Made by a program: the position numbers and the translations under genes. The notes under the pieces are model-generated. The model searched no databases and was not told the origin of the DNA. It worked only from the letters and a program-made list of their open reading frames with translations. DNA of 64,000 nt from Carnobacterium divergens (GTDB lineage: Bacteria > Bacillota > Bacilli > Lactobacillales > Carnobacteriaceae), in contig NZ_LT992558.1 of NCBI RefSeq assembly GCF_900258435.1, forward strand, positions 988,736-1,052,735. Direction: 5' to 3'. Positions 15,199 through 22,921 of this stretch are shown here, one piece after another (the stretch's first letter is position 1; every line of letters starts with the position of its first letter).

Positions 15199-16920
15199 AT
15201 GTTAAAATTAGCAAAAAGAATGTCTTTCTGGGCTGTAGCAGGAGCGATTCTGTTTATGATCGTCCAGGTGGTTAGTGATCTATATTTGCCAACCTTAACT
15301 TCAGATATTATTAACAATGGGGTTGCCAAAGGAGACGTTGATTACATTTGGTCTGTCGGACTTAAAATGTTAGGCTTTTCTTTAATCAGTATTGCAGCAG
15401 CAACTGGAAATGTGTTTCTGGCAGCTCGTCAATCACAAAAATTAGGAAAAACCTTACGTAGTGAGGTTTATAAAAAAGTAACGAATTTTACCAATGATGA
15501 ATTTGATGAAATGGGCACTTCTTCTCTAATTACGCGGACAACCAATGACGTTGTTCAAGTTCAAAACGTTGTCATGATGTTTTTAAGAATGATGATTATG
15601 GCACCAATTATGTTGATTGGCGCAAGTTTCTTAGCCTATAGCAAAGATGGCGAATTAACAAAAATTTTCCTATATGTTTTGCCTATTTTAGCTGTTTTTA
15701 TGGGTGTAATTATGTATTTTGCAGTTCCACTCTTTAAATCAATGCAAAAGAAAACCGATAAATTAAATCTTGTTTTCCGTGAAGGGTTAACTGGGATTCG
15801 TGTTATTCGTGCATTTAATCGCAGTAAATCTGAAGCTGTTCGTTTTGATGAAGCGAATAAGGATTTCACCGATACGTCTATTAAAGTAAATACTATTATG
15901 AGCTTTATGTTACCTGTTATGACATTTGTCATGAGTGCAACAAACATTGCCATTATTTGGTATGGTGGACACTATATTGCTGACGGTACATTAGAAGTTG
16001 GGAACTTGATTGCCTTTATGACTTACGCAATGCAAATTTTAATGAGCTTTATGATGTTGTCGATGGTTTTCGTCTTTATTCCAAGAGGACAAGCATCTGC
16101 TGTTCGGATCAATGAAGTATTAAATATGGAAAGTAAAATCAAGGATCCAAAAGTAATCACAAAAATGCCAACTGAAAACCGTGGTACGTTAGACTTTAAT
16201 CATGTTGATTTCCGCTATGAAGGCGCAGAACGATTAGCTTTAAAAGACATTGATTTCCACGGACGTAACGGACAAACGGTTGCCATTATTGGTGGTACGG
16301 GGTCTGGTAAATCCTCTTTATCCAATTTGATTCCTCGTTTTTATGATGTTGAATCAGGTTCCATTGAGATTAATGGAGTCGATATTCGTCAAATGAGCCA
16401 ACATGAATTAAGAGATGCTGTAGGATTTGTTCCACAAAAAGCGATGCTTTTTACAGGAACCATTCGTGAAAACATTCAATATGGAAAAAAAGATGCCACC
16501 GATGAAGAGATTTGGCATGCACTTGAAATTGCACAATCTAAAGAATTTGTTGAAGAATTACCTGATGGACTGGATTCCTATGTTGAACAAGGCGGAGGCA
16601 ATTTCTCTGGTGGGCAAAAACAACGTTTGTGTATTGCAAGAGCGTTAATTAAGAAAGCCGATATTTTTGTCTTTGATGATTCATTCTCAGCACTTGACTT
16701 TAAAACCGATGCAGCACTTAGAAAAGCGTTGAAACCAGAAACAAAAGAAGCCGTTGTTGTTATCGTAGCGCAACGCATCAGTACGGTAGTGGATGCTGAT
16801 TTAATTTTAGTCTTAGACGAAGGAGAACTCGTTGGAATGGGAACGCATGAGGAATTGAAAGAAACCAATGCAACATACCAAGAAATTATTAGTTCTCAAC
16901 TTAGAGAGGAGGAAATCTAA
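15199..16920 (+). CDS. heterodimeric ABC multidrug exporter, half with degenerate ATP site (EfrC/LmrC/BmrC-like)
   Basis: A 573-residue type IV ABC exporter half: six membrane helices in the first ~310 residues, then a nucleotide-binding domain. Walker A is GGTGSGKSS and the signature FSGGQ is intact. Walker B ends in VFDDS, with Asp in place of the catalytic Glu, and the switch His is Gln (VAQRIST). These are the known hallmarks of the non-hydrolysing site in heterodimeric exporters such as BmrCD, LmrCD and TM287/288. It is coupled to the next gene by a TAATG overlap. It probably exports hydrophobic drugs or lipids under TetR control. Confidence 0.93.
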   Translation: MLKLAKRMSFWAVAGAILFMIVQVVSDLYLPTLTSDIINNGVAKGDVDYIWSVGLKMLGFSLISIAAATGNVFLAARQSQKLGKTLRSEVYKKVTNFTNDEFDEMGTSSLITRTTNDVVQVQNVVMMFLRMMIMAPIMLIGASFLAYSKDGELTKIFLYVLPILAVFMGVIMYFAVPLFKSMQKKTDKLNLVFREGLTGIRVIRAFNRSKSEAVRFDEANKDFTDTSIKVNTIMSFMLPVMTFVMSATNIAIIWYGGHYIADGTLEVGNLIAFMTYAMQILMSFMMLSMVFVFIPRGQASAVRINEVLNMESKIKDPKVITKMPTENRGTLDFNHVDFRYEGAERLALKDIDFHGRNGQTVAIIGGTGSGKSSLSNLIPRFYDVESGSIEINGVDIRQMSQHELRDAVGFVPQKAMLFTGTIRENIQYGKKDATDEEIWHALEIAQSKEFVEELPDGLDSYVEQGGGNFSGGQKQRLCIARALIKKADIFVFDDSFSALDFKTDAALRKALKPETKEAVVVIVAQRISTVVDADLILVLDEGELVGMGTHEELKETNATYQEIISSQLREEEI

Positions 16921-18815
16921 TGAGCGAAAAAGCGAATCATTCAAAACCAGCTGCTGGAAAAGGACCAATGGGCGGCGGACCTGGTGCGCGTATGCCAGCT
17001 GAAAAGGCTAAAAACTTTTGGCCAACTGTGAAACGTTTATTAGGTTATATGTCAAAACGTTCAATTGCGATTATTGCTGTTTTCGTTTTAGCCATTACCT
17101 CAACTATTTTTCAAATTAGAACGCCTAAAATTTTAGGGGAAGCAACAACGGAAATCTTTAAAGGTGTGATGGAAGGTTTCAAAATGAAACAAGCTGGTAT
17201 CGCTGTTGATAAATTTCCAATTGACTTTGATAAAATTGCGACCATTCTTTTAATTGTTGGCGGACTTTATATTGCTTCGGCTGTCTTTAGTTTCTTACAA
17301 CAATTTATTATGACGCGTGTTTCTCAAAGAACAGTATTTGAATTAAGACGTGATTTAAAAACTAAAATGAATACTGTGCCAATGGAATATTACGATACCC
17401 ATTCAAACGGAGACGTGATGTCACGTGCAGTTAATGATATGGATAATATTTCGAACACCTTGCAACAAAGTTTAACACAATTAGTTACAAGTATTGTGTT
17501 GTTCTTTGGGGTTATGTATATGATGTTCACAATCAGCTGGCAATTAACTTTAGTTGCTTTGGCAACTGTACCACTAAGCTTGATTGTTGTTGGAATCGTA
17601 GCACCTAAATCACAAAAATTCTTTGCTAGCCAACAAAAAAGTTTAGGTCTTTTAAACAACCAAGTGGAAGAAACCTATAGCGGACATGTAGTTGTTAAAG
17701 GCTTTAACCAAGAGGGTGAAGCGATTGAAACATTTGAAGAGCAAAATGAAAAATTATTTGCTGCTTCATGGAAAGCACAATTCATTTCTGGCTTGATTTT
17801 CCCACTGATGAACTTTGTTAAAAACTTAGGCTATGTTTTTGTAGCGGTTCTTGGAGGAGTAAAAGTTGCTAATGGGAATATGACATTAGGGGATGTGCAA
17901 GCATTCTTACAATATACCAACCAATTTTCACAACCGATTACTCAAATCGCAAACTTAATGAATACAATTCAATCAACAGTCGCGTCAGCGGAACGGGTTT
18001 TTGAAGTTCTAGATGAAATGGATATGGACAATACGCCATCTGGCATTACACCAATTCCAAATTCACCTTATAAAATCAGTTTTGACCATGTTCAATTTGG
18101 CTATGGTGAAGGCAAAGAAAACTTGCTGATGACTGATTTTAACTTAGATGTTAAAGAAGGCCAAATGGTGGCAATTGTAGGCCCAACGGGTGCTGGTAAA
18201 TCAACTCTAATCAATCTGCTAGAGCGTTTCTATGACGTTAAAGGTGGAAGCATTAAGTTAGATGGTACCGACACAAGAGATATGACTCGTGAAGAATTGC
18301 GTAGTCATTTCGCAATGGTACTGCAAGATACGTGGTTATTTAATGGAAGTATCTATGACAACATTAAATATGGGAATGAACGAAACGAAGCAGATGATCA
18401 TATTATTGAAGCTGCCAAAGCAGCTCATGTCGATGACTTTGTGCGTAAATTACCACATGGATATGAGACTATTTTAAACGAAGACGCTAGCAATATTTCA
18501 CAAGGGCAACGTCAATTAATTACAATTGCGAGAGCCTTCCTTGCAGATCCAGAAGTCTTGATTCTTGATGAAGCAACGTCAAGTGTGGATACTCGTACAG
18601 AAGTCTTGATTCAAAAAGCCATGCGTAAATTATTAAAAGGCAGAACAAGTTTTGTTGTTGCTCACCGCTTATCAACGATTCGAGATGCGGATAATATTAT
18701 TGTAATGAACCATGGCTCTGTTATTGAAACAGGGACTCATGATGAATTAATGGCGAAAGATGGTTTTTATGCTGATTTATATAATAGCCAATTTTCAGAA
18801 AAAGCCGCTGTATAA
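16920..18815 (+). CDS. heterodimeric ABC multidrug exporter, catalytic half (EfrD/LmrD/BmrD-like)
   Basis: A 631-residue partner half with a polar Gly/Pro-rich N-terminal extension (about residues 1-35), six membrane helices with a longer first external loop, and a nucleotide-binding domain. Walker A is GPTGAGKST, Walker B ILDEATSSVD with the catalytic Glu, and the switch His is present (VAHRLST). Its signature is ISQGQ instead of LSGGQ, as expected since it faces the degenerate site of its partner. Start ATG overlaps the stop of the partner gene by one base, giving near-stoichiometric translation. A strong terminator follows. Confidence 0.93.
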   Translation: MSEKANHSKPAAGKGPMGGGPGARMPAEKAKNFWPTVKRLLGYMSKRSIAIIAVFVLAITSTIFQIRTPKILGEATTEIFKGVMEGFKMKQAGIAVDKFPIDFDKIATILLIVGGLYIASAVFSFLQQFIMTRVSQRTVFELRRDLKTKMNTVPMEYYDTHSNGDVMSRAVNDMDNISNTLQQSLTQLVTSIVLFFGVMYMMFTISWQLTLVALATVPLSLIVVGIVAPKSQKFFASQQKSLGLLNNQVEETYSGHVVVKGFNQEGEAIETFEEQNEKLFAASWKAQFISGLIFPLMNFVKNLGYVFVAVLGGVKVANGNMTLGDVQAFLQYTNQFSQPITQIANLMNTIQSTVASAERVFEVLDEMDMDNTPSGITPIPNSPYKISFDHVQFGYGEGKENLLMTDFNLDVKEGQMVAIVGPTGAGKSTLINLLERFYDVKGGSIKLDGTDTRDMTREELRSHFAMVLQDTWLFNGSIYDNIKYGNERNEADDHIIEAAKAAHVDDFVRKLPHGYETILNEDASNISQGQRQLITIARAFLADPEVLILDEATSSVDTRTEVLIQKAMRKLLKGRTSFVVAHRLSTIRDADNIIVMNHGSVIETGTHDELMAKDGFYADLYNSQFSEKAAV

Positions 18816-18826
18816 TAAAGAAATAG

Positions 18827-18871
18827 AAGCTTGTTAAACTAAGAATTCTCTTAGCTTAACAAGCTTTTTTT
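18827..18871 (+). terminator. intrinsic terminator of the TetR-ABC operon
   Basis: AAGCTTGTTAAaCTAAGA / TCTTAGcTTAACAAGCTT with a four-base loop, then a T-run; long, nearly perfect stem. Confidence 0.92.
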
Positions 18872-18958
18872 GTTCCTTTGCTAGTGATTAAAAAAGGATG
18901 CAACTTTTTTTTATTATGGTAAAATGAACTAGTAAATGTAAGTAGAGGGAGTGGGAGC

Positions 18959-20143
18959 ATGTCAGATTATCAAGTTGTAACAGCAAAAGATCGTGACCAA
19001 ATGATGGAATTGGCAGCGTATGCATTTAATCAGGAAGTGACTGAAAAACGAAGAGCTGTTTTTGAACGATTGTGTGAAGAGTCAATTTCTTTAGGTGCTT
19101 TTCAAGGAGATGTTTTAACGAGTCAGGTAATGGTAACACCTTTTAATGTCCATCTACATGGCAGTGTTTATCAAATGGGTGGAATTGGTTATGTAGCTAG
19201 CTATCCTGAGTATCGAGGCGGTGGGGATGTTGCAAAATTAATGAAGCTATCGCTTGAAAAAATGAAAGAAGCGGGGATGAGTTTATCTTATTTAGCTCCT
19301 TTTTCCTATGGGTTTTACCGTAAATATGGTTTTGAGCAAGTTTTCGATCGTTTGAAATTAACTTTTGAAGTGAGTGAACTCCCCTTTACTAAAGGAACAG
19401 AGGGCACGTTAAAGCGCCTTCAATGGGGAGATGCTCTAGAAACCTTAAAAGCTCTTTATGAAGAAAAAAATAAAACCGCAGTCGGCCCTTTAAAACGAAG
19501 CGACTGGTGGTGGGACTACTTGATGTTAAAACATAGCCAACGTAAAATTGGCATTTATTATAATGAAGAAGGAACAGCAACGGGTTACGTCATCTATGAA
19601 GGTACGGGTATGACCTTTACAATTCATGAATTGATTTATTTAACAAAAACGGCTTATGATCGTTTATGGCAATTTATATCTTCTCATAGTGCGAGCTTTA
19701 ATGAATTTGTTTATTTTACTGGAACAGATAATAATGAAGCATATTTATTAAGCAACCCACGTATTAAACAAGAAATTGTTCCTTTTATGATGGCACGAAT
19801 TGTGGAGATCGAATCGTTCTTGAAAAACTATGATTTTAAAAAAGGGCAAACAGGTACTTGTTATCTAAAAGTGAAGGATGAATCAGCATCTTGGAACGAG
19901 GGGGTTTGGAAACTTCAAGTGAGCGAAAATAAAACAAAGGTATCCTTCCTTGAAAATCCATCAAAGACTGAATTAGAGTGTGTTTTATCTGCAGATATTC
20001 AAACGTGGACGCAAATTTTTATGAACTACCAACCCATTCATCATTTAGCGTTTTATGAGCGTATTTCTGGAAATACAACTGAACTTGAACAATTAGCCGA
20101 TCTATTGAAGACTGGAACTCCAGTTTTAGCCGATTATTTTTAA
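18959..20143 (+). CDS. Eis-like GNAT acetyltransferase with SCP2-type C-terminal domain
   Basis: A 394-residue protein of the Eis (enhanced intracellular survival) family: a GNAT domain with the acetyl-CoA loop VASYPEYRGGGDVAKLM and FYRKYGFEQV, a second degenerate GNAT-like domain, and a sterol-carrier-like C-terminal domain ending in a terminal carboxylate (VLADYF) that reaches the active site in Eis. Homologues acetylate aminoglycosides or lysine-containing substrates in mycobacteria; in Firmicutes the substrates are unknown. GAGGGAGTGGGAG precedes the ATG. It is a single-gene unit with a terminator. Confidence 0.9.
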   Translation: MSDYQVVTAKDRDQMMELAAYAFNQEVTEKRRAVFERLCEESISLGAFQGDVLTSQVMVTPFNVHLHGSVYQMGGIGYVASYPEYRGGGDVAKLMKLSLEKMKEAGMSLSYLAPFSYGFYRKYGFEQVFDRLKLTFEVSELPFTKGTEGTLKRLQWGDALETLKALYEEKNKTAVGPLKRSDWWWDYLMLKHSQRKIGIYYNEEGTATGYVIYEGTGMTFTIHELIYLTKTAYDRLWQFISSHSASFNEFVYFTGTDNNEAYLLSNPRIKQEIVPFMMARIVEIESFLKNYDFKKGQTGTCYLKVKDESASWNEGVWKLQVSENKTKVSFLENPSKTELECVLSADIQTWTQIFMNYQPIHHLAFYERISGNTTELEQLADLLKTGTPVLADYF

Positions 20144-20145
20144 AT

Positions 20146-20178
20146 AAAAAGCATTGCGAAATTTTCGCAATGCTTTTT
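20146..20178. terminator. bidirectional intrinsic terminator
   Basis: AAAAAGCATTGCGAAA / TTTCGCAATGCTTTTT with a one-base centre, between the Eis-like gene (+) and the 61-residue gene (-). Confidence 0.88.
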
Positions 20179-20180
20179 TA

Positions 20181-20366
20181 CTATAGAAGATTTAATACTT
20201 TTTCATAGGCTGTGATTTCACCTTTTAAGGTTTCGATTTTCAGTTCATTTTCGATGTAGTTAATGGCGTCTGCCAAATTTTCTGTGCGGTGTGTTGTTAA
20301 CCGATCGACTTCTTTTTTTGCTTCGACTAGATAATGGTTGACTTGTTCTTTAGTTGTATTTGACAT
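20181..20366 (-). CDS. small hypothetical protein, helical
   Basis: A 61-residue soluble protein predicted to be two amphipathic helices (KEQVNHYLVEAKKEVDRL and ADAINYIENELKIETLKGEI). It is rich in Glu and Lys, with no signal or membrane segment. A strong GAGGAGG lies eight bases before the ATG on the minus strand, and a terminator follows the stop, so it is likely real. I do not recognise a family; the size and composition resemble small cytosolic proteins of unknown function in lactic acid bacteria. Confidence 0.7.
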   Translation of the reverse strand: MSNTTKEQVNHYLVEAKKEVDRLTTHRTENLADAINYIENELKIETLKGEITAYEKVLNLL

Positions 20367-20481
20367 CTTAAATTCCTCCTCAAATTTCTCTAGTTACTTC
20401 TAATCTCATCCTACCTTTAATGGTTAAAATATGCAAAAGATATGAATTGAACACGAAACTTACAAAAAAGAAGTTTATTAC

Positions 20482-20510
20482 TTGAAGTAATTAAAAAAGT
20501 ATGGTTAAAT
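20482..20510 (+). promoter_or_regulatory. probable promoter of the VOC gene
   Basis: TTGAAG, 17-base spacer, TTAAAT, 41 bases before the start codon. Confidence 0.5.
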
Positions 20511-20551
20511 AGATTTAACTAGTAAAGTGAGATTGGAAAGGATGATAAACT

Positions 20552-21412
20552 ATGACAAACATTCACCCAGCAGCCCATATTGGAATGGTGGCCTTAAAAG
20601 TTGAAAACTTGCCATTAATGAGCGAATTCTACCAAGAAATAATTGGATTAGATGTAAAAAAACAAACAGAGACAGAAATACAGCTTGGCAATCAAGAGGA
20701 TAACAAAATTTTATTAAGTCTGCAAAAAGTAGCCCCACAAAAGAAAAATCACTCAACAACTGGCTTATACCACATTGCCTTTTTACTTCCAGAACGAAAA
20801 AATCTAGGGGATAGCTTATACCATCTATTAAAGGCTAAGTATCCATTAGCCGGTGCAAGTGATCATGGGTATAGCGAAGCAATTTATTTAACAGATCCTG
20901 AAGGAAATGGGATTGAAATTTATCGCGATAAACCAAAAGAAGTTTGGACGATTGAATCAGATGGTCGGATTGAGGGCATCACGATTGAAATGGATGCAGA
21001 AGGTGTTTTAGGAGAAGCAACAGGAAGTTTTAGGGGGATGCCATCTGGAACGACGGTTGGTCATGTTCATTTGACTGTAGCAGATTTAGCGAAAACAGAA
21101 GAATTCTATGTTGGCTTAATTGGCATGAGCTTAAAATCAACTTTGCAAAATTCTGCTAAATTTATTGCCGCGGGGGACTATCATCACCATATAGGAACCA
21201 ACATCTGGTCAGGTCGTCATTTACCACCATTGCCAGAAGATATGCGAGGATTAAATTATTTTACCATCGAGGTACCATCAGCAGAAGATACCCAAGCAAT
21301 CGCGTTGCGATTAAATGACGCAGAGTATCCTTTTGAGTGGAGAGAAAATGATACGACACTTGCTGTGACGGATCCAAATGGAATTCATCTTTTAGTGAAA
21401 GTTGAAAAATAA
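20552..21412 (+). CDS. VOC family protein with two glyoxalase/extradiol dioxygenase domains (CatE-like)
   Basis: A 286-residue protein with two vicinal-oxygen-chelate modules: residues ~8-128 (HIGMVALKVENLPLMSEFY ... DPEGNGIEIY) and ~165-284 (GHVHLTVADLAKTEEFYVG ... DPNGIHLLV). Metal ligands fitting a CatE-like arrangement are His in GHVHL, His in the HHHIG segment and a late Glu or acidic residue. CatE-type enzymes are catechol 2,3-dioxygenases or quinone-detoxifying proteins in Bacillus; the activity here is unproven. It is monocistronic with its own promoter and terminator. Confidence 0.87.
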   Translation: MTNIHPAAHIGMVALKVENLPLMSEFYQEIIGLDVKKQTETEIQLGNQEDNKILLSLQKVAPQKKNHSTTGLYHIAFLLPERKNLGDSLYHLLKAKYPLAGASDHGYSEAIYLTDPEGNGIEIYRDKPKEVWTIESDGRIEGITIEMDAEGVLGEATGSFRGMPSGTTVGHVHLTVADLAKTEEFYVGLIGMSLKSTLQNSAKFIAAGDYHHHIGTNIWSGRHLPPLPEDMRGLNYFTIEVPSAEDTQAIALRLNDAEYPFEWRENDTTLAVTDPNGIHLLVKVEK

Positions 21413-21420
21413 CTAATAGC

Positions 21421-21464
21421 AAGTACCTCAAAGTTGATTTTTAATGACTTGAGGTACTTTTTTT
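21421..21464 (+). terminator. intrinsic terminator of the VOC gene
   Basis: AAGTACCTCAAaGT / ACTTGAGGTACTT stem followed by a T-run. Confidence 0.85.
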
Positions 21465-21471
21465 AGTCATA

Positions 21472-21526
21472 AAAAACAAATGAACCGATTGACGCTAAAC
21501 AACGTTCAATCGGTTCATTTGTTTTT
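21472..21526. terminator. long inverted repeat, terminator of the lipoprotein pair
   Basis: AAAAACAAATGAACCGATTGA pairs with TCAATCGGTTCATTTGTTTTT (stem of about 21 bp, 13-base loop including a partial CG/CG match). It acts as a minus-strand terminator by its A-run and is usable in both directions. Confidence 0.75.
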
Positions 21527-21555
21527 ACAGACAATCGCAATCCTATTTAATCCAA

Positions 21556-21750
21556 TTAGTTATCTGGCATTTCTATTTTGGCAGTACCATTGCCTTGTTC
21601 AGTCACGTTGACTTTTTTTCCATCTATTTCTTTTACAGTCGTTTTAGCCTGTTCATCTGCCTCTTTCTTGCCACAACCTGCTAAAAAGCTTGTTGAAATA
21701 AATAAAGACGCGAGTGCAACAACGATTAGTTTTAATTTTTTTGATTTCAT
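21556..21750 (-). CDS. small lipoprotein, second of a tandem pair
   Basis: A 64-residue lipoprotein. The signal peptide MKSKKLKLIVVALASLFIS ends in the lipobox LAGC, so the mature, lipid-anchored part is only about 35 residues and contains KEIDGKKVNVTEQGNGTAKIEM. A frame from 21768 is open, but AAAGGAAT lies correctly for ATG 21750. The partner gene 43 bases upstream has the same signal peptide start and the same EI-GKKV core, so the pair arose by duplication. The mature part is probably exposed on the outer face of the membrane. I do not recognise the family. Confidence 0.8.
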   Translation of the reverse strand: MKSKKLKLIVVALASLFISTSFLAGCGKKEADEQAKTTVKEIDGKKVNVTEQGNGTAKIEMPDN

Positions 21751-21793
21751 AAAAAGAATTCCTTTCATCAGTTATTGGTATTCTAGAATATAA

Positions 21794-21961
21794 TTATTTC
21801 ATAGGCGCTAATTGTACCTTTTTACCATTAATTTCTGAAGTAGCCGTTGGTGTTAGTTCCTTTTTATCGTTCTCTTTTTTCCCACAGCCAGTCATTAACC
21901 CTAAAGAGATAAAAGCCATTGTTAAACAAGTAATGATCATTTTTAATTTTTTTGATTTCAT
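21794..21961 (-). CDS. very small lipoprotein (55 residues), first of a tandem pair
   Basis: A 55-codon gene: MKSKKLKMIITCLTMAFIS, then lipobox LMTGC, then a mature part of 30 residues that includes TSEINGKKVQLAPM. AAAGGAG lies eight bases before the ATG. Translation stops at TAA 21796-21794. It shares signal peptide and EINGKKV core with the following lipoprotein. It is transcribed divergently from the response regulator gene and probably together with its paralogue, from a promoter carrying the same three-part motif as the neighbouring exporter operon. The function is unknown; a sensor-accessory or envelope-stress role is inference from context. Confidence 0.8.
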   Translation of the reverse strand: MKSKKLKMIITCLTMAFISLGLMTGCGKKENDKKELTPTATSEINGKKVQLAPMK

Positions 21962-22016
21962 AAAATTGCTCCTTTCTTGAATTAAGTCAAGTATAGAAGA
22001 GAATTGTCAAAAAATG

Positions 22017-22045
22017 TATGGAATTCATCTGTATCTTATCTGAAG
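22017..22045 (-). promoter_or_regulatory. predicted response-regulator box upstream of the lipoprotein pair
   Basis: On the minus strand CAGAT-N6-CAGAT-N6-CATA (22042 down to 22017), 11-base period. A -10 box TATACT (21995-21990) lies 25 bases beyond the start of the CATA element. It is the same arrangement as at 22839-22867. Confidence 0.6.
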
Positions 22046-22126
22046 TTTTTATGAAGCCCTTTTCCAAGAGGGAAGTTGTATGCTATTGTACTATTAAAGA
22101 TTGCAACGAAAGTAGGAAAAGTTATT

Positions 22127-22789
22127 GTGAATAAAACAATTTTAGTCGTAGAAGATGATCTAAATACAAATGAAGTGATTTCAATTTTTTTAAGAGAAAA
22201 AGGATACACAGTGGAATCTTTTGATAATGGTGAAAAAGCCTATGAGTTTATTTCAATGAATACAGCCATCGATTTAATTATTGTGGATATCATGCTTCCT
22301 GGAATGGATGGAATTGAATTGTTAACGAAAGTTCGCTCCTTTTCTCAAGTACCAATCATTGTTTTAACAGCAATGGTAGATGAGCAAACCCAACTAGTAA
22401 GCTTTAGTAAACTTGCAGATGATTTTGTTGAAAAACCATTCTCACCGTTACTATTAGTGAAGCGAGTTGAGGCGGTTTTAAGAAGAAGCAATCCAATCAA
22501 GCAAACAAAAACATTCATTGGAGACTATACGATTGAGTTGGATAACTTAAAGGTATTACATGAAGGGAAAGAAGCCTATTTGACCGTCAAGGAAGCCGAA
22601 ATTTTACATTATTTAATTGAAAACCGTGGCAATATTGTCACACGAAAAAAATTGATTGAAAGCGTCTGGGAGTACGATTATGATGTAAATGATCGTTCAT
22701 TAGACACACATATCAAAAACTTACGAAAAAAAATTGGGCAACAAAACATAATTACCTGTAAAGGTCTTGGCTACAAATTAGGTCAATGA
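22127..22789 (+). CDS. OmpR/PhoB family response regulator
   Basis: A 220-residue two-component regulator. The receiver domain (residues ~4-117) has the acidic pair VEDD, the phosphorylated Asp in IVDIMLPGMDG, and Thr/Lys in VLTAM and VEKPF. The winged-helix DNA-binding domain (~125-218) carries the OmpR pattern LTVKEAEILHYLIENRGNIVTRKKLIESVW and RSLDTHIKNLRKKIG. The frame is open from 22076, but GTG 22127 with AGGAAAAG upstream matches the family N-terminus. The partner kinase is encoded after the exporter genes at 26135. A terminator separates this gene from the exporter operon. It probably binds the 11-base-period boxes at 22017-22045 and 22839-22867. Confidence 0.93.
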   Translation: MNKTILVVEDDLNTNEVISIFLREKGYTVESFDNGEKAYEFISMNTAIDLIIVDIMLPGMDGIELLTKVRSFSQVPIIVLTAMVDEQTQLVSFSKLADDFVEKPFSPLLLVKRVEAVLRRSNPIKQTKTFIGDYTIELDNLKVLHEGKEAYLTVKEAEILHYLIENRGNIVTRKKLIESVWEYDYDVNDRSLDTHIKNLRKKIGQQNIITCKGLGYKLGQ

Positions 22790-22795
22790 GGAGAA

Positions 22796-22833
22796 AAACA
22801 ATCTTTCATTTAATGGAAGATTGCTTTTTTTTT
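22796..22833 (+). terminator. intrinsic terminator after the response regulator
   Basis: CAATCTT / AAGATTG stem extended by CATT/AATG in the loop, then nine T. It isolates the regulator from the exporter operon. Confidence 0.88.
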
Positions 22834-22838
22834 GAAAA

Positions 22839-22867
22839 ATACAGATTAAATACAGATAAGTTACATA
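22839..22867 (+). promoter_or_regulatory. predicted response-regulator box of the exporter operon
   Basis: ATACAGAT (22839) and ATACAGAT (22850) are direct repeats with an 11-base period, followed by CATA (22864) at the next period. A -10 box TATGAT (22888-22893) follows without a good -35. This is typical of a promoter activated by an OmpR-type regulator. Confidence 0.65.
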
Positions 22868-22921
22868 ATGGCTTCACGAGGCTTTGGTATGATTTGACTA
22901 GTAAAGAAATGAGGGAAAACA

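Noticed and set aside
21472-21526. 21-bp inverted repeat considered as insertion sequence ends or an attachment site
   Set aside because: The arms are only 13 bases apart, no target duplication or transposase is present, and it lies exactly where the lipoprotein transcripts need a terminator.
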